A stretch of DNA of 64,000 nucleotides from Piliocolobus tephrosceles (lineage: Eukaryota; Chordata; Mammalia; Primates; Cercopithecidae). Below are positions 54,020-64,000 of this stretch, piece by piece. The notes beneath the pieces are model-generated. The model was not told the origin of the DNA and searched no databases. It saw only the letters and a list, made by a program, of their open reading frames with translations. The translations under genes and the position numbers were made by a program. The stretch's first letter is position 1, and each line of letters opens with the position of its first letter. The stretch spans positions 132,280,590 through 132,344,589 of the forward strand of contig NC_045437.1 in the NCBI RefSeq assembly GCF_002776525.5, given 5' to 3'.

Positions 54020-54325
54020 GAAGTAGCCATAATGGGTACAGAAATACAGTTAGAAAAAATGAATAAGATCTAGCATTCTAGTATTTAGTAGCACAATAGG
54101 GTCACTATAGTTCACAATAATTTATTGTATAGTTTTAAATAACTAAGAGAGTGGAATTGGAATGTTATGAACACAAAGAAATGATAAATGCTTGAGATGA
54201 TAAATATCCCAGTTACTTTGATTTGACCATTACACATCCTATGCCTGTATCAAAACATTAAATGTGTCCCATAAAGATATACAATTATTATGTAACCATA
54301 ATAAATTAAAAGTTTAAAAAATTAA
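54020..54325 (+). mobile_element. L1MA-type LINE 3' end
   Basis: 'gggtacagaaatacagttag', 'aataagatctagcattctag', 'gggtcactatagttcacaat', 'gttatgaacacaaagaaatg' and the end 'taaattaaaagtttaaaaaa' are the L1MA 3' UTR in order. Strongly 5'-truncated (~300 bp). Confidence 0.85.
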
Positions 54326-55699
54326 ACTGCAAAAAGAGGTATATGTTAACCTGTTATTCTCTTCCTGTCTTAAGCACTCTAATATAAAGATAAGTCATAG
54401 CTAAATCTTTGTGCACATTCACACTTGACTCCATAAGATAAATTCTTAGAAGTGAGATACCTAGATTAAATTTTGTTTGTTTGTTTGAAGTTTTGATCTT
54501 CTTTGCTAACCCACTTTTCAGAAAGGAAGTACAAATGTATGTTCACACCTATATGTGGATGCTTTATCATTATTATTTTTATTTGTCTCCTAACCAAAGG
54601 GTAAACATGTAATAAAACAGCCTACGGAGGCAAATGAAACAGTAAAGGAAAGTAAAGGACCCAAATAAATGACCATTTAGACAATCAGGATCTGAACATC
54701 TGAGAAATGTTTGGACTGACGAGCTAGGAATAAATTCAGGTGAAGTGACAGATTATCCTGGTCCTATCTATGATCAAGGGCTGTGACTTTCCCGAATCAG
54801 GCAGCAGTGTGATCAAGAAGGGCCTTTCATGTCAGGCAGCTGAGCATTTAGGAGTAGCTGGCCATGCATAGCTCCCTTCCCTACCCTCCACCGATGAGAA
54901 AGCAGGGATGCCAGTCTCTCCTGGCAGCACGCAGATGAGAATGCATTTCTCAAAGATCACAGTCCCTGGAAGCCAAGGCAGCATACCTGTCAGAGGCAGA
55001 CTCTGCCCTATAATTGCCCCTGATACACGGTGGGCTAATTGCCATTGCTGAAAATAATCTCCAAAGACTACAGCAGGCGTCATAAATAACGAGGGGCTCA
55101 GCGACAGTGCACTATGACAAGGTCTCAATCGCTCTTATCTTTTACTAGAGTGGAGCTTGTGCATTTGTGTTACTAATGAATCTTTTTCATTTGTGCAAGT
55201 GATGTTTCCGTTTGACAATGACATGAACATAAAGTGGAAGTTAATTTACTCCATTGCAAGAGGTTCATTATTTAACCTGACGTTGAGGACAAAACAATGT
55301 AGCTTAATAGATGACAAATAGAAATTAGTTGTGATGAATTTTGCCATTTAATTCTAGCAGACTCACTGAATGTTTGCCATAAACATGGCAAGAGAGCCAG
55401 GGTTACCTTCTCTGTGGGTGGGACCTGCTTACTTTGCTATTTCCAGAGTATCATCTAAGGATGTAGAAGCTTCCATTGGGAAGTTCCATTGGAAATAATT
55501 TCCAGTTACACAGTAAACTTTGGAGACTAATGATGATGCCCTGCAAATTTTATTAGACTTCGTTCCTTTAACACTGGAAAAACAATTGATTTGCAAGGCT
55601 AAACACTAGAAGTTGCATTGAATATTGATCGTTATTAGCATTGGTGCCTAAAACTCTATGCTTGTACATTTTCGTTCTTCCACATGGAGGTAGCTGAGC
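54326..55699. other. Repeat-poor unique block
   Basis: No repeat recognised over 1.37 kb. 54880-55400 looks like a conserved non-coding element candidate (see findings). The minus-strand 98-codon frame (54832-55128) has no recognisable domain. Confidence 0.5.
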
Positions 55700-55930
55700 A
55701 ATAAGAGGAATGGGCTATAATTCTAGAATCAAATTGAACTTGTGTTTGAATGCAGGTCAACTAGTTAGGAACTGAGTGTGCTTGAGTTATTCAACTTCTC
55801 CTAGCCTCAGTTTCCTCTCCTATAGAATGGGGATAATAATAGCATTTACCTCATAGTATAGACCACATAGGAACCTGAGGAGAGATACACATAACTTATA
55901 ATTTTTATGGCATTGATGTCCTTGAGTAAT
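55700..55930 (+). mobile_element. MIR SINE
   Basis: 'cttctcctagcctcagtttc', 'ctatagaatggggataataa' and 'tagcatttacctcatagta' in consensus order. Confidence 0.82.
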
Positions 55931-56109
55931 GGTTAGTCAGTGATTCTGTTTTTTTCTTCCTCTACCTAAATAGGCTCCCTGTCAGAAAACCAAGATATAT
56001 CATTTATACTTTTATATAATCAGCATGCTCCTTCTCCCATAGTTATTTGCACTTGCACAGGCCTTTTCACTGCAGAGAGGAAGACTCTGTCCCCAGTTTA
56101 AGTAATTTT

Positions 56110-56640
56110 AGGTCCAATTGATTGAATAATGAAGAAAGAAGGATGAAATCATTTTAGGCCAAAAGGACAGGCTGTGCAAAGGCTCTGTGTTAGCAGGGAA
56201 TGTGACAAATACGAGAGAATAGAAGAAATTCAGATTTCTATTTAGAGCATAGACATTCAGAAGGTCATGGTAGCAGAAATAGGAGGGCCAAGACTTTGAA
56301 GGCCATGTGAAGAGTTTTGTCTTTATCCAAAAGCAATGAGTGGAAGGCCACTGAAGTGTCCTACCCCAAGTAGTGATATATTTCTATTTCATTTCAAATA
56401 GATAACCCTGGAAGTGGTGTGGAAAATAGATGTGGAGGCAGGCAAGAGTGGACATAGCCAGACAAGGCTGGAGTCTACTGCAGTGGCCCAGACTGAGATT
56501 GCAGTAGTTTAGAGAAAGCAGTTGTAGAGACAGAGAAATGGAAAAGTTTGATTAATATGGAGGAGGTAAAATTAACTGGCCTTGGCAATAGGTTGGACAT
56601 AAGGATAAAAAAGAAGGGGGTATCAATGATGACTTGCATG
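56110..56640 (-). mobile_element. L2 LINE 3' region, minus strand
   Basis: 'gctgtgcaaaggctctgtg', 'ctttgaaggccatgtgaag', 'ggaaggccactgaagtgtc', 'ctgcagtggcccagactgag' and 'ggcaataggttggacataag' follow the same reverse L2 order as the copy at 14.9-15.4 kb. Confidence 0.7.
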
Positions 56641-57669
56641 GATCATCAGCACACTAGATGCAAAACAAAATAATAAGGTTCAGAGACAGCAAATTAATTT
56701 TCCCTAAATTAACAAACATCGATTAGTGACCGAGCTTATGATATGTATATGGTGTGTATATGTGTGACATGCATGTATAAGAGAGAAAGACAAAGTATTT
56801 ATGTGTATGCTGTGTGTTCACATGCACATATCCAGGATATACTATTTAGATAAACTAAAGGTTTGAACCCTGTTTTGCCTCTACAAGCTAGGAACCTTGT
56901 ATCTGCCTCTCGTCTCTACTAACCGCATCCCTGTGACATATTACTTAGGCCCCGTGCTTATGTTTCTAAACTGCAGAGTGCATATGCAACCCTCCATACA
57001 CTCTCTTTTATCTATCCAGTGTGTGGCCACCTCATTTTTATTGTTATTCTGGCTTCTATTCAATGTATTAGTTTGTGGCCTATGTAAGCATATTTTAACA
57101 ATTTTGAAGAAATCTTTTCGTCATTGAAGCTTGTCTAAAGAAGGCCTGAAATAATCAGTATTTCATATTTTTACTGCTTTCCACCCCCCTTCTCCCACCA
57201 CATACACACACCCATATACGTTTTGCTATTTTAAAGAAAGAGATTTAACAGCCATAAGGCACTTTTAAAAATAACATTCACATCTGGGCTGACCACCTGT
57301 ATGCCAAAATTTAGCTTGATGTTAATTAAAACAGGCATGTTATAAACCTCAGGAAATGGCAGCTGACCCCTGCCTATGAATGTAATGCTATAATAATACG
57401 TAGTAAAAATAAGACATTTTGAGGCTGTTGCCCAAACCACTCATGCATTAAAATTCTCACCACTGTATACTCTTGCACGAGGATGGGTAAATCAACTGCA
57501 GAAGTGGTCCAACCAAAAACATAATAATAATTCAAGGGGTAAGAGTCATTCATTAATGCAACAGATGACTTTAAATGGCTATCCTAGACAGGCCCCACCA
57601 GTTTGCCTTGTGGAGAGGATTCTGTATGGAGCTTGGAAGATTGATCAGCTCCATCCTGACAGGATAATA
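56641..57669. other. Unique sequence, no gene seen
   Basis: 56745-56840 is TG/TA-rich. No repeat family or coding signal recognised; frames of 69-76 codons are unsupported. Confidence 0.5.
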
Positions 57670-57915
57670 ATAATATCAACAGTAAAGTTATTGAACACTT
57701 TACTGTGTGTCTGGCACTGTGTTAAGCGCTTTTAACATACATGATTGCATTTATCCTCCTAACACCCTACAAGTTAGGTGCTACTTTTATCTCCATTTTA
57801 CAGATGAGGAAACAAGACTTCAAAGATTTAGTTACCCGCCTTAGGAGGTACAGTGGCTGAGCTGGGATTTGGATGCTGGCCATCTGACCCACAGCTCAGG
57901 TGGCTGTACACCACT
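57670..57915 (-). mobile_element. MIR SINE, minus strand
   Basis: 'tgaacactttactgtgtgtc', 'ggcactgtgttaagcgctt', 'ccattttacagatgaggaaa' and 'ctgagctgggatttggatgc' are reverse MIR across nearly its full length. Confidence 0.85.
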
Positions 57916-58529
57916 ACAGACCTCGCCTTCACTCCCACTTGGATTCTGCCCTATCTGCGAGTGCACCCCATGCTTTTCAGATCCAACCACAAGTGACCTC
58001 CTGCATTTCCCACTGCCTTTCTTCTGGCCCATTTCTTTGTCACTTTACTCCTATATGAATCCCTCTTCCTTTCCACTTTCCCATCAGCCTCACTCATTTG
58101 AAACCACTCTTCTTAATTGCCTTTGACACCCTGATATTTGACAGTTCAGTCTTTGCTCTGCTTTTCATTGGATCCAGCTATTTGCCACTACCTCTGAATT
58201 CTACAATTGTCTTCTTTCTCCTTGAACTTCAGAATTTTATTTCATAAATTAGGGTATTGAAAATTTTCATTTTAGGTCACATATATATGTGTACGTGTGT
58301 ATGCGTGTGTGTGTGTGCAATTTTCATATTCACTTCGCTTCCAAATGTGTATTTTTTAAAAGATAAAAACATCTTTGAAACTCAAATGTATTGTAGCTCC
58401 TGAAAACCATGATAATGGTTGTGTATTATGGGCAAGAGTCATGGAATTCACTGGATATGAAATATGCAACAAGATATAACCAAACTCTATCCTACAGGAT
58501 CCCAAAGGCTTTATGCATATGGTCTTTAT
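57916..58529. other. Unique sequence with a TG tract
   Basis: 57940-58200 is C/T-rich with no clear family. The TG tract at 58278-58319 is listed separately. No gene seen. Confidence 0.5.
58278..58319. repeat. Alternating purine-pyrimidine (TA/TG) tract
   Basis: 42 bases with uninterrupted purine-pyrimidine alternation, running from TA steps through TGTACG into (TG)n. Confidence 0.9.
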
Positions 58530-58755
58530 TCAAATACACTGGCTTTGAATCAGAAAGACCAAAGATTTGTTCCCACTTCTATACTTACTAGCTGTGTGAC
58601 TTTGGACAAATCCTTTAACTTCATTTTGCCTTGGTTAATTATCTTTAGAACTAGGATAACTATAGGACTCTCCCACAGAACTCTGATGAGAATCAAATGA
58701 GATTATACACTTAAAGTGCCTAATCTAGTAAGTACTCAACAAAGATATTAACGTA
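58530..58755 (+). mobile_element. MIR SINE
   Basis: 'actggctttgaatcagaaag', 'tactagctgtgtgactttgg', 'caaatcctttaacttcatt' and 'taatctagtaagtactcaac' in MIR order. It stands just upstream of the Tigger1. Confidence 0.85.
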
Positions 58756-60122
58756 TTGGTTGATATCATGTATTGGGTAAGTATTGGTTATTAATACCAA
58801 TACATTAGTAGTATATAGACATACCTCAGTGATACTGCATGTTTGGGTCTAGACCAGAACAAAAAAGCAATTATCACAATAAAGAGTCACACAAATTTTT
58901 TGGTTTCCCAGTACACATAAAAGTTATGTTCCCACTATACTGTAGTCTATTAAGTGTACAATAGCATTATGTGTAACAGAACAATGTACGTAACTTAGTT
59001 AAAAACATTTTATTGCTTAAAAATACTAACAATTTTCTGAGCCTTCACCAAGTCATCATCTTTCACATGGTGGAGGGTCTGGCCTCAATGTTGATGACTG
59101 CTGACTGATCAGGGTGATGGTTGTTGAAGGCTAAGGTGGCTGTGGCAATTTCTTAAAATAAGACAATTATGAAGTCTGCCATATTGATTTATGAAAGATT
59201 TCTCTATAGCATGTGAGGCTATTTGATAGCATTTTACCTACAGTAGAATTCCTTTCTAAATTAGAGTCAATCCTCTCAAATCCTGCTGCAGCTTTATAAC
59301 TGAGTTTGTGTAATATTCTAAATCTCTTGTTATCAATTCAACAATGTTCACAGCATTTTCACCTGGAGCAGATTCCATCCCCAAAACCACTTTCTTAGCT
59401 CATCCAGAATAAATAATTCATCCATTAAAGTTTTGATATGAGATTGCATCAGTTGACTTGTGTCTTTAGGCTCCACTTTCTCCACTGAAGTCTCTAACCC
59501 CTCAAAGTCATTGATGATGGTTGGAATCAGCTTTCCAAACTCCTGGCAAGGTGGATATTTTGACCTCCTCCCATGAATCATGAATGTTCTTAACAACATC
59601 TAGAATGATAAATCCTTTCCAGCAGATTTTAAATTTACTTTGCCAAGATCCATCAGAGGAATCACCATCTATGGCAGCTATAGCCTATGGAATATATTTC
59701 TTAGATAATAAAACTTGAAAGTCAAAATTACCCCTTGATCCATGGGCTGCAGAATGAACGTTGTGTTAGCAGGCATGAAAACAATATGCATCTTCTTGTA
59801 CATCTCCATCAGAGCTCTTGGGTGACTCATTATAAATGATCAGTAATACCTTGAAAGGAATCTTTTTCTTGAAGCAATAGATCTCAACAATAGGCTTAAA
59901 ATATTCAGTAAATCAGTCTTTAAACAGATGTGCTGTCATCCATGCTCTATTGTTTCATTTCTGGAGCATAAGCAGAGTAGATTTAGTATAATTCTTAAGG
60001 GCCCTAGGAGTTTTGAAATGCTTAATGAATGTTGGCTTCAACTTAATATTATCAGTTGCATTAGCCCCTACCCAAGAGAGTCAGCCGGTCCTTTGAAGCA
60101 CTGAAACCAGATATTGACTTAT

Positions 60123-60592
60123 CGGGCCGGGCGCAGTGGCTGACAACTGTAATCCCTGCACTTTGGGACGCTGAGGCGGGCAGATCACCTGAGGTGAGGA
60201 GTTTGAGACCAGCCTGGCCAACATAATGAAACCCCGTCTCTACTAAAACTACAAAAAATTAGCTGGGTGTGGTGGTGGGTGCCTGTAATCCCAGCTACTC
60301 GGGAGGCTGAGGTGGAAGAATAGCTTGAACCTGGGAGGCGGAGGTTGCAGTGACCCGAGATTGTGCCACTGTACTCCAACTTGGGCAACAAGAGTGAAAC
60401 TCCATCTCAAAAAAAAAAAAAAAGAAAGAANNNNNNNNNNNNNNNNNNNNNNNNNNNNNNNNNNNNNNNNNNNNNNNNNNNNNNNNNNNNNNNNNNNNNN
60501 NNNNNNNNNNNNNNNNNNNNNNNNNNNNNNGGGCAACAAGAGTGAAACTCCATCTAAAAAAAAAAAAAAAAAGAAAAAAAGAAAGAAAAGAA
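60123..60592 (+). mobile_element. AluS in Tigger1, with an assembly gap in its tail
   Basis: Full Alu ('gggccgggcgcagtggctg' start, 'gatcacctgaggtgaggag', right arm to 'tccatctcaaaa'). The A tail runs into 100 N (60431-60530), followed by a second copy of the last 25 Alu bases and another A-rich tail. The flanks 'agatattgacttat' (60109-60122) and 'aggtactgacttct' (about 60596-60609) fit one duplication, and Tigger1 continues without loss. Confidence 0.9.
60431..60530. other. Assembly gap (100 N)
   Basis: Exactly 100 N, the conventional placeholder for an unknown-length gap. Confidence 0.99.
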
Positions 60593-61739
60593 AACAGGTA
60601 CTGACTTCTCTGTAGCTATGAAAGTCCTAGATGGCATCTCCTTCCAACAGAAGGCTGTTTAATCCACACTGAAAATCTGTTGTTTAGTGTAGCCACCTTC
60701 ATCAGTGATCTTAGGTAGATCTTCTGGATAAATTGCTGCAGCTTCTCCATCAGCACTTGCTGCTTCATCTTGTACTTTTATGTTACTGAGAAGGCTTCTT
60801 TCCTTAAATCCCATGAATCAACCTTGGCTGGATCCCAAATTTTCTTCTGCAGCTTCTTCACATCTCTCAGCCTTCATAGAATTGAAGAGTTAGGGCTTTG
60901 CTCTGGATTAGGCTTTGGCTTAAGGGAAGGTTGTGGTTGCATTGATCTTCTATCCAGACCACTAGAACTTTTGCCATATAAGCAATAAGGCTGTTTCTTT
61001 TTCTTATCATATTTATGTGTTTCCTGGAGTAGCATTTTTAATTTCCTTCAAGAACTTTTCTTTTGCATTCATAGTTTGGCTAACTGTTTGGAGAGGCCTT
61101 ACTGCCAGCCTCTCTCAGCTTTTAACATGCCTTCCTGACTAAGCTTTATAATTTTTAGCTTTGGATTTGAAGTGAGAGATGTGCCACACTTCCTTTCACT
61201 CGAACACTTAGAGGCCATTGTAGGGTTATCAACTGGCCTAATTTGAATATTGTTGTGTCTCTAGGAATAGGGAAGCCTGAGGAGATGGAGAGAGATGGGG
61301 AACAACCAGTGAGTAGAGCAGTCAGAACACACACACAACACTTATCAATTCAATTCTTTGTCTTCTATGGGCATGGTTCGTGGCACCCCAAAACAATTAC
61401 AATAGTAACATCAAAGATCACTGACCACAGACCACTATCACAGATAGAACAGTCATGAAAACGTTTGAAATATTGTGAGAATTGCCAAAATGTGACACAG
61501 AGATGCAAAGTGAGCACACGCTGTTGGAAAAACGGCACCAACAGACTCGTTTAGCATAGGGTTGCCAGAAAGCTTCAGTTTGTAAAAAAAATGCATTATC
61601 TGTGAAGCAAAATTAAATGAAGTGCAATAAAATGAGGTGTACCTGTCACAGTTTTAAAATAGTTGTAAAAATTGCTTCTGTACTGGCATCAATGGTAGTA
61701 GTCATTGTTAGAAGAGCGCATCCAAGTTCTATGCTAAGG

Positions 61740-62105
61740 AAACTCGAGCCCCTTCTTCCATCCTCAGCATCTCAGCCATACTGAACTGCTTCTACTCATC
61801 CCCGAACACCATACTGTTTCATCTGTCCTGCTTCTTTTTCTACATTCTTCTTTTTCCTGGATTGTTGTTGTCCTATAAAATGGCCTGCTGAGGTCCAAAT
61901 CACCGTTCAAATCTCAGATCAAGCATTAGTACTTCTGTGAGCTTCACCCTGATTCCTTAAGAGAGCCTTAAACGTTCCCTATCCTATTTTTCTAGAAAGT
62001 CTCCCTGTTACACTAAGTGGGTGAAGAACAGGAACATTTTATTTTATGTTATTTTTGGCATTATTGTATTCCCAACACCTGGCACAGTGGCTAGTGTATT
62101 GTAGA
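61740..62105 (+). mobile_element. L2 LINE, 3' region
   Basis: 'caccgttcaaatctcagatc', 'gtgagcttcaccctgattc', 'tgtattcccaacacctggc' and 'acagtggctagtgtattgta' follow the L2 3' order. Confidence 0.7.
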
Positions 62106-62578
62106 TGGCCATGCAGGAAGCTTTGGCACCAAGGAACAGAAACTTACCCCCACCCCCACCTCCAAATGACTTAAATATGAAGCAAGCATGTTACCTCATA
62201 CAACATGAAGTTCAAAGGCAGAATGGGATCCAGGCCTCAGTTAATGGCTTCATACTCACATAAGAAATCTGGCTCTTCCCATCTCCCTGCTATCATACTC
62301 AGTGAGGTGGCCGTACCTTCAGTACAGAGCCTTCATAGCCACAGCCTTCATAGCCACAACAAGGCAGCCACACACATCTTCAGGCTCCTTATCCAGGGGC
62401 AACAACAGCAAAGAAAGAAAAGAGCCATCTTTTCCTGGGCCTCCGTAAGAGCAGCTAAGAAACCTTTCCAGAAGCCCCCTCAGACCTCTGATATTCATTT
62501 TCCCAGGATTAGGTTTTTATGTTCATTCCCAAACCAATCATTCACAAAGGAAATGAGATTACCATGATTACCTTAGGC
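62106..62578. repeat. Unassigned old interspersed repeat with a small tandem duplication
   Basis: 'cctttccagaagccccctc', 'caaaccaatcattcacaaag' and 'gagattaccatgattacc' recall a common old mammalian repeat I cannot name. A 15-bp unit 'agccttcatagccac' is doubled at about 62328-62358. A 120-codon plus-strand frame (62205-62567) lies wholly inside and is not supported as a gene. Confidence 0.4.
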
Positions 62579-62901
62579 TAGGGATCAGCAAACATTTTCT
62601 GTCAAGAGCAAGACAGTAAATATTTTAGGCTTGGCAGACCATACGGTCCCCGCTGCAGCTACTCAATGTGCCCTTGTGTTACAAAAGCATCCATAGACAA
62701 TATGTAAATGAATGAGTATAGTTATGTTCCAATAAAACTATTTATGGACACTGAAATTTAAATTTCATATAACAGTCACATGTCAGTATTCTTCTTTTGA
62801 ATGTTTTCAGCCATTTCATAAACCGTTCTTAGCTCAAAGGCCAAACAGAAACAGGCAGCATACTGGGTTTGGCCCAAAGGCTATCGTTTGCTGACCCGTG
62901 A
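62579..62901. mobile_element. MER1-type hAT-Charlie element
   Basis: 'gggatcagcaaacattttct', 'gtaaatattttaggcttgg', 'cagaccatacggtccccgc', 'gttccaataaaactattta', 'gggtttggcccaaaggc' and the end 'gtttgctgacccgtg' match MER1A/MER1B, a non-autonomous hAT-Charlie family. A central segment (~62745-62830) appears to be extra relative to the short form. Confidence 0.82.
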
Positions 62902-64000
62902 CTTACATTATTTGGGGTTAAATGTATATTGAAGTGCCATCCACCACAACATCTCAAGTGTGCAATAAATATTTGAAAAGTTGAAGAATAAACGACTAAA
63001 GAAAACACAGCTCTTATTTATGAGAAGTTCATAGGATATCCATGTATATGATTTCCTGAAAGATATTTTTTAAATAATGGCTTTGCCTAATGACGGTGGG
63101 TTCAGCAAAACTAAGCAAACAAACAAAAATTGTTGCTTGTGACAGATTAGCTATTAAATTAGGAAATAGAAGATAAATAAAATTTTGTGTTAGAATGTGT
63201 GGGAAACACAGATTTGAAGCACCCCTCATGAATCTAAATGCATAAAGCATTTGTTTGGATGGTAAGGAGGTAAAAGAGATCACTAATGGGTGTTTCTAAT
63301 GTTAACATCTTCTGACTTCACAATTTTCCAAACATAATGTTGCATGTATTCTGATGCAGGCAAAGAGATAATTACAGAGTAACTGCTTGCACTCAGTGTA
63401 AATTAATCAAATGTAAATTTAATAAACTGTAAACAGAAGATACTCCTAAGCTGATACGGCAAGCGAATCACCTCCATTATAGACTCATTTTTGCAAAATT
63501 ACATCTAATCATAGTATTTTAAGATAGTGTTTGGCAAAACATCTCTAAATCTGTCAACAAAAGCAGCTATTACTTCTTTGCGGCTGAATACCTTTGCCAA
63601 CCAACACCCATCTGTCTAGGAAGATTTACGTGTGGTTCTGCCTGAAGGCAGGGGTAAAATCTCAATGACCTCTGGGGATTTCTTTCACCTTTGTGTTCAG
63701 AGAGTCAATAAAAATTCGTTTTAAAGTAACCTCAACTGCACGATCCGGAAAAAAACTACAAAGCTGAGCAGCAATCAAGTTTGTCCCAAGAATCCCCCAA
63801 ATAGAAATTCTTCTAGTAATTATACAGGTGATTTTGCTTGATCAACAATTTAATCCTGCTTGTCAATTGCTGCTTTAATCGCCTCCAAGCTCCTTAATAT
63901 AGCTCCTAAGAAAGACCCGCAAGTCCCAGTTAGCACCACCATACTTAATCCTCTACCAGACTGATTATTTTAGTTCTTCAAACACAGACCTTGGCCCACA
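62902..64000. other. Repeat-poor unique block at the window end
   Basis: No repeats recognised after the MER1. 63340-63960 is AT-rich with many TAAT and ATTA words and high sequence complexity, and is a candidate conserved non-coding element. A minus-strand 84-codon frame (63029-63283) has no recognised domain. Confidence 0.5.

Larger units (their letters stand above)
59026..61218 (-). pseudogene. Tigger1 transposase pseudogene
   Basis: The start ATG reads as 'cat' at 61216-61218, within 'acttagaggccattgtag'. The stop is near 59026-59028. The protein family is a pogo-type transposase with CENP-B-like helix-turn-helix DNA-binding domains and a DDE/D catalytic core. A long readable piece is at 59348-59599 (for example FMIHGRRSKYPPCQEFGKLI and VEKVEPKDTSQLMQS), toward the C-terminal end. 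The reading frame is broken elsewhere by stops and frameshifts, and an Alu plus an assembly gap interrupts it at 60123-60592. Not a plausible domesticated gene. Confidence 0.85.
58816..61645 (-). mobile_element. Tigger1 DNA transposon, near full length, minus strand
   Basis: Both terminal inverted repeats are recognisable: 'agacatacctcagtgatac' at the left and 'gcaataaaatgaggtgtac' at the right. The target dinucleotide TA is kept on the left (58814-58815) and looks mutated on the right. Subtracting the inserted Alu (60123-60592) leaves about 2.36 kb, close to the roughly 2.4-kb family length. Tigger1 is a pogo-like Tc1/mariner element that moved by cut-and-paste and has been inactive for tens of millions of years. 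Confidence 0.93.

Noticed and set aside
60249..60615. Frames spanning the N gap
   Set aside because: Alu-derived and artificial across the 100 N.
59026..61218. Tigger1 transposase as a domesticated host gene
   Set aside because: Reading frame is broken in several places and interrupted by an Alu; only short pieces are readable.
62205..62567. 120-codon plus-strand frame
   Set aside because: Lies within an old interspersed repeat and a small tandem duplication; no conserved domain seen.
1..64000. A hidden gene cluster, virus-derived coding region or novel system
   Set aside because: No operon-like or exon-like series, no intact retroviral internal sequence, and all long frames fall in repeats or lack support. 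The only retroviral traces are old MaLR LTRs.

Overview
This window reads as ordinary intergenic or deep-intronic DNA from an Old World monkey (Cercopithecidae). It is AT-rich and CpG-poor and filled with primate Alu, L1, MIR, L2 and DNA-transposon relics. The two youngest Alus (23657-23982 and 28709-29005) carry the left-arm 'ggctcaag', the 'aaactagc' linker and the 'gagctgagatc' right-arm variants that I associate with cercopithecid AluY subfamilies rather than human AluY. I found no protein-coding gene, no convincing host exon and no functional RNA gene. The open frames present are short and mostly lie inside repeats.

Layout. 1-13.6 kb is a LINE-1 pile-up. An old L1M element starts near 595 and is broken by an AluS, by a poly-A-tailed ~1 kb insertion with its own target-site duplication (2213-3546, possibly a retroposed transcript), and by an almost complete L1P element (4856-11328). 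That L1P carries a 5'-truncated AluY inside ORF2 and a perfect 40-bp tandem duplication. The old L1M resumes at 11329 and ends near 12735, followed by further L1M 3' tails. 13.6-29 kb is mainly unique sequence with MIR and L2 copies (one L2 split by a MIR), MER5A, two AluJ, two young AluY and a truncated L1PA that landed in the tip of an L2. 29-41 kb is the most repeat-poor part. It holds a GGAA/polypurine tract, an AluS-AluY pair, a MIR apparently split by a DNA element, a small hairpin, a ~103-bp-arm inverted repeat (36393-36615) and a MaLR solo LTR. 41.7-44.2 kb is an old minus-strand L1M or HAL1-like relic with an Alu inside. 44-58.8 kb is unique sequence with MIRs, L2s, an MLT1 LTR, an L1MA tail and microsatellites. 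58.8-61.65 kb is a near full-length Tigger1 on the minus strand. It is interrupted by an Alu whose tail contains a 100-N assembly gap flanked by a duplicated 25-mer. The last part holds L2, MER1-type and unassigned repeats, then ~1 kb of unique sequence.

No genes act together here. The content worth a second look is structural: nested insertions with readable target-site duplications, the candidate retroposed transcript, the long inverted repeat, the mis-assembled gap, and a few repeat-free blocks that could be conserved regulatory elements. I do not see an undescribed biological system. Repeat names come from recalled consensus sequences, not from a search, so subfamily labels are approximate and boundaries are typically good to about 10-30 bp.
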